Assembly: GCA_033807695.1 (NCBI GenBank)
Contig: CM066311.1
Span: 186,001-250,000 of the forward strand
Direction: 5' to 3'
Origin: Daedaleopsis sinensis
Taxonomy: Eukaryota; Basidiomycota; Agaricomycetes; Polyporales; Polyporaceae
Length of the DNA: 64,000 nucleotides
The notes below the pieces were generated by a model. That model was not told the origin of the DNA. It did no database searches and saw only the letters and a list, made by a program, of their open reading frames with translations. Within the stretch, counting starts at the first letter, position 1; each line of letters begins with the position of its first letter. Below, piece by piece: positions 57,714 to 64,000 of the stretch. Position numbers and translations under genes: made by a program.

Positions 57714-59459
57714 CTAGCTGGGCTCGATCGGCTTCCGACGGACTGAGCACATGCAAATGTCAGCAACGCGCACACACGAGACCTGGCAGGCCGAGCACGC
57801 CGTACCTTTGTGTTCCTTCTTCCTCAAAACCTTTAGTTGCGACTCCGTCAGAGGCTGAGGACCCCCGACCGCTACCGTGAATGTCTGCCACGAGTTCATT
57901 TCGCGCTTGAAAGCCTCTCCGAGGAAGAAGGATGCAACACGATGCCACTTGCCCTCGCCATGGGACTTGATCGCGATGGCCCGTACCGGCGTATTGTCGC
58001 TGAACGCATTTGTTGCGAGCGACGAGAGCCGGCCCTCGACCCCGACAAGCACGACCATCATCTTTGTCGTGTCAGACAGCGCGTGACGCTTGTCCACGAC
58101 CCACTTCCTCCCATCTAGGTCCTTGATAGAGCACGTCTTCCCATCGTCGGACGGCCGGACATGCAGGTTCGCCACTCCAGGCGTTGCGTTGCCCTTCTTG
58201 TCGGTAAGCTTCGCGTATGCGGATGGCGCGGTGAACACGAGGTAGCCTTCGTCGTCGAGCCTCCCGCGCGGCGCCTCCCTGAGGCACCACTGCGACATAT
58301 ACCCGCCATCCATCACCTCGGAGACCTCCCTCTCCTGACCGCGCATGACGACCGTCGCGCGTCCAGAGACACTCGACTTCGGGAACGTCGGGAAGCTGGA
58401 CATGTGGCTGGACGGCGGGAGGTGGAACGACACCCCGAGCCAACTCGCCGGCCTCCGTTTCTCCAGCACGGCCTTCGTGAGCGCGAGCGTCGCCGCGACG
58501 TGGTCGTTCTTATCGAACGACTTCACGGGGAGCTGCACGCCGAACAGACCCATGATGCTGAAGATCATGTCGACCGGCCGCGACGACGTGCGCATCAGTG
58601 CGCTCCGCCACACCGCGCTCTCCGCCGCCTCGCTCCTGCGCACGCGGAGCGCGAGCATCGTCGCCCACACCTGTGCCCCACCCGCGCCCGCGCCATGGAC
58701 GCTCCCGAAGATGCACACGGGGACGGAGATGCGCCGCCCCACGTCGCCTTTGCTGGGGGAGAAGCGGAGCTTGCTGCCGATGCAGAGCTGGAGGACGTCC
58801 ACCGCGTCGGCCATGCCCACCTTGCGCGGCACGACCTCAGTGATCTTCCCACTGGTTGCGCCGTGGAAGGTTCCACTCCCGTATTTCCACTTGAAGAGCA
58901 CGAGGGAGCGCTCGGGGGCCAGCAGCTCCTGCAGGGTCCATGCACGGTGGATCCAGGGCGTGTCCTCGCTCAGCGCCGCAAGGCGACCTATACCGGCCGG
59001 AAGCACGAACGAGACCGCTGCGCGTTCGTAGACCGAGTGCATCTGTTGTATCTGCCACGCCTTGTCTTCGTCGTTTGTTTGCATGATGCACAGACGGTCA
59101 AGCCAGAGGAGACGTACACCCTCTTTGAGAGCAGCAGCGCAGGCATACCCAAGGACGTCCATGCTGATGCCCTCGCCAGACTCAGCATCCTTGGCGTTGA
59201 ATTGGGGCAGTGGGGTCGAAGGAGGGTCCGGGTTTGGATAGCCGAGCCAGACGTAGGAGACGGTCGCGTATGGGTGTGATCTGGGAGGGAAGGCATCGTC
59301 GATCTCGTATATACGGAGGATGTTGTATGAGTCCACCTGTTCGCAATCGACGAAGCGGATAGCGCCGGCCGTGCCACGACGCGAGAGGTCAACGATGTGT
59401 CCATCAAGAGTGGAGAGCGAAGCTTCGTATATCGTGGTAAGTTGAAGTGTTCGTGGCAT
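57714..59459 (-). CDS. HET-domain protein
   Basis: A single open exon encodes 581 residues. I start at the ATG of MPRTLQLTTIYEASLSTLDG, because upstream codons resemble untranslated DNA. The heterokaryon-incompatibility domain is recognisable near residues 60-190 through its order of blocks: YATVSYVWLG, LLWLDRLCIMQTNDEDKAWQ, IQQMHSVYERAAVSFVLPAG and TPWIHRAWTLQELL. HET proteins trigger cell death when incompatible fungal cells fuse. Many basidiomycete copies have no tested role, so non-self recognition is family inference. After the domain comes a stretch with RPVDMIFSIMGLFGVQL, common in this class, then an unassigned C-terminal region. The last 30 residues are Cys-rich and might be intron read-through. 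Confidence 0.85.
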   Translation of the reverse strand: MPRTLQLTTIYEASLSTLDGHIVDLSRRGTAGAIRFVDCEQVDSYNILRIYEIDDAFPPRSHPYATVSYVWLGYPNPDPPSTPLPQFNAKDAESGEGISMDVLGYACAAALKEGVRLLWLDRLCIMQTNDEDKAWQIQQMHSVYERAAVSFVLPAGIGRLAALSEDTPWIHRAWTLQELLAPERSLVLFKWKYGSGTFHGATSGKITEVVPRKVGMADAVDVLQLCIGSKLRFSPSKGDVGRRISVPVCIFGSVHGAGAGGAQVWATMLALRVRRSEAAESAVWRSALMRTSSRPVDMIFSIMGLFGVQLPVKSFDKNDHVAATLALTKAVLEKRRPASWLGVSFHLPPSSHMSSFPTFPKSSVSGRATVVMRGQEREVSEVMDGGYMSQWCLREAPRGRLDDEGYLVFTAPSAYAKLTDKKGNATPGVANLHVRPSDDGKTCSIKDLDGRKWVVDKRHALSDTTKMMVVLVGVEGRLSSLATNAFSDNTPVRAIAIKSHGEGKWHRVASFFLGEAFKREMNSWQTFTVAVGGPQPLTESQLKVLRKKEHKGTACSACQVSCVRVADICMCSVRRKPIEPS

Positions 59460-60910
59460 CTTGTGCTCTGCTGAGTCCTCGCGGTCAGACAAAGGGATGG
59501 GCGAGCGGATAATTGGCTGGGGCTTACTGACTATGATGCATATTTGAATCCTTCTAACTGCTGCGGATGGATCGTAATATTGCAATTACTCTCTCGTTTG
59601 AGCGCACCTATGATATCAGGTGCTCTGGAGCGATGCCCGCAATCTCGTAAGAGCACCAAGATAGCATTGCATACATAGGCATGAGCGGGTACGCGTGAAG
59701 ATCCGTGGACTAGAAGCAGTACGCAATTTTGAATGCACAACACAGCGTTTTGACGCTATGGAGGGCATTGCGGAGCTATGTGTCGGTCGACCAAGCGATG
59801 GCTCTGCTGCTCTGTTCATCATGCACTAGCTGGTTCCATCAACAAGATGGTGTGAATGCGAGATAGTTGACGAAGTTAGAAGTAGTGCCCACCATATATT
59901 CTCTCCTTGCGCATGGTGGCGAGCAAAGGCTTAGTATATATGCTGATAATGAAGCTGTCTATTCCAGATTTGAGACCATCAGGCTGAGAAGTCGCATCAG
60001 AGTCATATCCATTACGCTTTCGAAGCCACGCTCCTGAGGCACGGGGAAATTCGCATAGGGGGATAGATGTCGCGGCTCTTCACATCTCCCAGTCCCTCGA
60101 TCTCCGCCCTGTACTCGAGTGCATACAATGCACGCAGCTTCTCAGAACGCAGAAATGAAGAGGAATACTCACCCAAGTTTATGATATCACAGCAGATGCA
60201 AGAACTCCACTTAGACCAAAGAAAAGCATTGCATCAGGAAACCGGCACAGGAGATGGACATCAATGACCATCCTCATATATCTCTATAGTATCGGTAAAG
60301 AGTGGTCATCTGTTGATAAAAGCTACCAAAGGGTGGTCTTGTATGCTAGAGATAAGCCGCACAAGAAGACTGCCTATCATTTGACGCGCGTGCTATGCTA
60401 GAGCATTATCATAGCCGGGCGGTGTGTCTGACACGTCTGACAGGGCTTGACCATTGGCAGCGGATAGTATTGTCAGCACCTAGCATGTCTGGGAGGTAAG
60501 AGACATGGAACTAGGGTTTCGCTGCAGGTTGTCTACCATAGACTAGGCAGTGAAAGATATTATATGCCAGCGAACGAACACAATGAACATGCTGTGAGGT
60601 ATCTGGCTTATTTCGAGCTGATTCACTTCCTGATCGGTTCATATCGATGCAAATTCGCAGCACAATACGTTGATTCACTGTACTAGTAGGCGAATACATT
60701 CAATCGTAGAAGAACCACACAAAACACGTTACATTGTCCAAGTCGTAGCGGGAGCCTGAGAGTGAAGCTATGGGAGCGAGAATATACCGCTGGCAGGGAG
60801 GTGATTCGAAGGGGAGTGCAACTCGTACTGCAGTGCCATGCCATTTACTGGATGAGGGATGTGAATACTACAGTCGCTGGACAGGCTGAAAGGAGTAATG
60901 ACTCACCTGC
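59460..60910. other. Intergenic stretch, no gene seen
   Basis: AT-richer DNA with scattered stops on both strands. It includes the HET gene upstream region. No frame has a recognisable domain. Confidence 0.5.
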
Positions 60911-62395
60911 TCATTCTTCGTCGTGCTCGCCGTCGGCACCGTGCTCACCATTATCACCGTCGGCACCGTTGGCACTATGCTCGGCGCCATCAGCGGCGTC
61001 CCCAAAGTCGTCCTCGCCGTTGAACGCTTGGTCTCCGAGCCCAAGTGCTTCATCCTCATCGTCGCTAGGAGGCATGCGGTGGCCGGAGCATTCCTTCTCG
61101 ATAGCTAGATGGTATGCGGACAGCTTGCGGTCAGCTTCGACTTTTTCATCTTCGACGTTAACGCCACCGAATAGTTTCCTACAAGTCCCGTGTGAGGTTC
61201 GAGTGAAGTTCAGATCGTTCGAAATTAGTACTACACGTACCTGTTCCACCATGAGAGCAGCTCGGTCTGCCAATCCCAGTTTTTATGTGCGAAGTTGTAG
61301 ATGGAGTAGAGGAAGTCGTCCAGGATCCAGTGTTCACCATCCATCTCGGTCCAATCAGAGTAGGACGTGAGAAGGAATCGAAGCTGTCAATCATGTTAAT
61401 GTGGTCCTTGCATGAGGCTAAAAGGGCGCATCATGATCGCATACCAGGCAAGCAACATAAACAACACCTCGGAATGTGATCTCCTTCATGTTGTACTTCT
61501 TAGCGATAGGCGGCTGCCCTTTGCTCTTGCCATCGTACGGAATGTCTTCATCAAGGGCAGTCTTGGAGGTGAACAACGCACGAGCCATCTAACGCAAGGA
61601 ATGAAGGATGTGTTGGTGATGAGCTACTTGCGTGCGTACCTTGATCATCTCACGACTCCTGAACAATCCGGGCTTGTACTGGCCGGGCTTCATCAAATCC
61701 TTGTCATAGAAGACGAGTGGCCAGTCCTCGGAGTGGATGAGTATCTCACAACTCTTGACTTTGCGACGAAAGCTAGTTGGACTAGGGTTAGGCGGTCTCG
61801 GCAAAATAGGATGATCAACTCACAGCGTGACATCCGCAGAAACGTGCTCGTGGTATCGCTTCGGGGCAAGAGCAGCAGCCGTTTCATCATGGTTCCACCC
61901 GCGGTTGGACTTGTCGACGAGTTCAGGGTCCTTGAAGGCTGCGATCTTCGGCATGTGAGGCTTGACACGAGCCAAGTCATCGCCGCGAACCTTGATGGAG
62001 ACTTTGTCGCACTAATTTGAACAAACAATGAGCACGCATAGAGTCGTTCTGGATGAACGACACTCACGAAGTGTGCCATATGATCGATTAGGTCGTGGCG
62101 CTCGCCGAGGTAGCAGAGATTGAACGTCATCATAAGCCAGAAATCGGCTATAATCTTGAAGACGTCGACGGCTTCCACTATGTCGTCGTACTCGGTGCAT
62201 TTCCTGGTGAGATGCGTAGGTAAGCACGGGGCAGGTGGGTATAGACGTGAAGAGACGTACCAGTAGGGGTTGCGAGACTTGCCTACGCCGTAATAGGCGA
62301 TACCGGTGATGGGGTAACTCTGGGTCGCTGGGCGAAACACACACCCAAACGAGCACGAGATCAGCTACCTAGTAGGGTGCGAGGTGGAGGACAGG
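60911..62395 (-). CDS. Conserved basidiomycete protein, start unclear
   Basis: At least seven exons join in phase. Segments in order: ITGIAYYGVGKSRNPYW, KCTEYDDIVEAVDVFKIIAD, FNLCYLGERHDLIDHMAHF, CDKVSIKVRGDDLARVKPHM, ILIHSEDWPLVFYDKDLM, MARALFTSKTALDEDIPYDG, EITFRGVVYVACL, HWILDDFLYSIYNFAHKNWD and TELLSWWNRKLFG. It then has an acidic Asp/Glu/Gly tail ending HGADGEHDEE. The layout resembles large uncharacterised Agaricomycete protein families with a WW-NRKLFG-type end; I know no function. The 5' end is unresolved. A possible first exon reads STGYVKKSDYTGNLSSTSHP, but it has no ATG and an upstream stop, so the gene may be 5'-truncated or start in an exon I missed. Confidence 0.65.
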
Positions 62396-62444
62396 TTCCC
62401 GGTGTAGTCGCTCTTCTTCACGTAGCCCGTCGACGATAGACAAG

Positions 62445-62482
62445 GAAGTTGAGCAACTTCAGATGGAAGTCAAGCAACTTCC
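62445..62482. promoter_or_regulatory. Paired GAAGTTG-CAACTTC palindromes
   Basis: GAAGTTGAGCAACTTC (62445-62460) is a perfect 7-bp-arm palindrome. Four bases later, GGAAGTCAAGCAACTTCC (62465-62482) repeats it with partial symmetry. A third version lies at 63907-63922. They sit just upstream of the earliest exon I can place for the minus-strand gene and could bind a dimeric regulator. The role is inferred. Confidence 0.45.
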
Positions 62483-63254
62483 GTGGGTGAGGCTAGTCTG
62501 CAAGAGGAGGTTTGAAGACGGACGGTCTTCAATTGAGTGTCGACTAGATGATTCTTGGACTCGGACTCGATCTCTGGAGCTACTGCGCTGCTTTGCTGGG
62601 CCGCAATCCCGCTGACTTATATACTGTACAAATCGTCACCAAATAAACTACAACTATCCTACCAATCGTCCAATCATAGGAAACCCTGCTCCTCCCACGC
62701 TCACGTCGCGATCCTCCTCTCCTGAACCCCTACGGCGCACTCCGGTGGTTAGGTAGGTGTTTGCACCGAGCCTATCACGTCGCCGCTCGACTTGCATCCG
62801 CGGTCACGAGAGCGCTTAGTCTTGTGGCGCGTCACCACGTGATCGCGTCTGAAGTCCATCCGCTCGTCTTCATAGGCCTCGGAAGGCCGTCCCCCTCACT
62901 CCCTTGTCTTCCGGGCCTCTTCCGACGACCTTCGTACCAATTGCTGGACTCCGTGGCGGTCGCCTAGACCAGACCCTCGATCGATCGCCTCCTCTGTCCT
63001 GGCTAGAGCTCTGGCGACCTCGGTCAGCCGCCGGCAGCTCGGCATCGGCTCCTTCGACCCTTGGAATGGCATGTCTCCGTACTCGCTCCTTCGGTAGTCG
63101 CTCGCCTTCCTTGTGAAGCCGCTCGTCTTCATACTGCGTGAATTGACTGACGGGCGCGAATAGTGATGGGCTGCGTGGTGTTTCCGGGGCCTAGCTGGTC
63201 CTGAGGCTCATCACCTCCCCCCCACTTGCATTCGAACCGTCCTCGGTTTGCGCG
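62483..63254. other. Intergenic region, no gene called
   Basis: No supported gene. A minus-strand frame at 62896-63132 (starting MKTSGFTRKASDYRRSEYGD) has even amino acid use but no recognisable domain. Confidence 0.4.
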
Positions 63255-63262
63255 TATATAAA
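63255..63262 (+). promoter_or_regulatory. TATA box of the small coiled-coil gene
   Basis: TATATAAA lies 36 bp before the ATG at 63298 in GC-rich surroundings, so the 5' untranslated leader would be very short. Confidence 0.65.
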
Positions 63263-63297
63263 CTCCCTCGTTCCATCCTCGGTTTTCATCCTTCGCA

Positions 63298-63868
63298 ATG
63301 TCTGCCTTCATCTTCCTCAACGTCCCCATCCTCACGGAGACTGTCCGTCAGCTTGAAGTCGCGATCTCTGAGTTCGAGGCTCTTGCTGCCGCTCGTACTG
63401 AAGAGGACGTTGGAATCATCTACGATTCTTACGACCATATCGCTGAACTGGTGGTACGTCGTCCTCCTTCCGCGTGTAGGCCCTCGTCTTCGTGGCTGAC
63501 TGTCTTCATGGCAGGACACTTTGATCACCTTGGGGGACGATGGCGAGGTTGCCGCGGACTTCGTGAAACGGACCGAGAATACGATCACCGAGGGCTGGCC
63601 TGCCTTGGCTGACCGTCAGCTCTTCCTTTTCCAAGAGCTTGTCGCCCGGTCCCGTCGGTGCGCTCGTCGGGCCGACCTCGATGCTCGTCGCATTGCCTGT
63701 CAGCAGCGGCTCCGGAAGCAACTCTGCGCGCGCCGCGTCCTCAATCGCGCCGGAGGATCCTTGATCACGGAGTCTATTCTGGTTGATGCCCGGATCCGGA
63801 AGGTCGAAAAGGAAATGGAGGAGATAGATCAGGAGTTTGCCAGCCTCCGAGAGGACATCCACTTTTGA
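63298..63868 (+). CDS. Small coiled-coil protein, unknown function
   Basis: Two exons (63298-63453 and 63515-63868) join in phase to 169 residues. The chain starts MSAFIFLNVPILTETVRQLE. It is highly charged and predicted helical almost throughout, with a heptad-like pattern in exon 2 and a terminal coiled coil (RIRKVEKEMEEIDQEFASLR). Arg content is high between (RSRRCARRADLDARR). The intron is 61 bp with a GTACGT donor, a GCTGAC branch and a GGCAG acceptor. A TATA box lies 36 bp before the start. I do not recognise a family. Third-position GC is high, as in the other real genes here, which supports coding. Confidence 0.65.
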
Positions 63869-64000
63869 GTAGCCGCGTGTCGTATAAAGCCGCTGTAACT
63901 GCCTTCGAAGTTCATCAACTTCCATTTTTCATGTCGTCGACCGTCCTCCCGCGTACGCTCGCCCTCCAAGTCAGCTCGCACCGCGAGTTGGCCCTTGAAC

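Noticed and set aside
58161..59279. 372-codon plus-strand frame antisense to the HET-domain gene
   Set aside because: Arg/His-rich nonsense composition; the minus strand carries the ordered HET blocks.
1..64000. CRISPR arrays, rRNA or tRNA genes, bacterial operons
   Set aside because: None was seen. The intron-rich genes identify eukaryotic nuclear DNA.

Overview
This window looks like nuclear DNA of a basidiomycete fungus, probably an Agaricomycete of polypore type. The evidence is the many short introns (mostly 50-65 bp, GTRNGT donors, CTRAY-like branch points, YAG acceptors), high GC in coding DNA, and gene families typical of these fungi: F-box-like proteins, HET-domain proteins, DUF6533 membrane proteins, MATA-type HMG-box factors and DUF6699 proteins. 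I see no prokaryotic-style operons, CRISPR arrays, rRNA or tRNA genes.

Layout. 1-4.6 kb: a possible gene end at the left edge, a degenerate F-box-like relic (minus strand), little else. 4.6-7.6 kb: a conserved housekeeping block with a TMEM50/Vps68-like membrane protein (+), ribosomal protein S13 (-) and ribosomal protein S6 (+); the last two share a head-to-head 396 bp promoter. 9.2-10.7 kb: an intact three-exon F-box-like gene (-). 11.7-12.8 kb: a Gly/Ser-rich predicted surface protein (-). 14.9-17.1 kb: a secreted S33 tripeptidyl-aminopeptidase-like protein in ten exons (-) that has lost its catalytic serine motif. 17.5-19.6 kb: an ERp38-type protein disulfide isomerase (-). 19.6-26.7 kb: about 7 kb without a supportable gene. 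26.8-43.4 kb: an HMG-box factor (-), a low-complexity DUF6699-like protein (-), an endonuclease III-like DNA glycosylase (-) and a second HMG-box factor (+), separated by long GC-rich gene-free stretches.

45.3-57.2 kb is the most unusual part. Two DUF6533 seven-helix-type membrane protein genes sit as an inverted pair (45341-47356 minus; 55229-57241 plus). In both, the reading frame closes only if two 2-nt microexons are used at matching positions. Between them lie a methionine-type amino acid permease (-), two hairpin-forming fold-back elements (one of 54 bp flanked by a perfect 9-bp direct repeat), a degenerate terminal-inverted-repeat element, and a broken F-box-like gene. 57.7-59.5 kb: a HET-domain protein (-). 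60.9-62.4 kb: a conserved multi-exon protein without a clear start (-). 63.3-63.9 kb: a small coiled-coil protein with a good TATA box (+).

The genes do not form one pathway. The ribosomal pair is probably co-regulated, and the PDI belongs to the general secretory route. All gene models here are conceptual splices made by eye; exon joins were checked for phase but not against transcripts.
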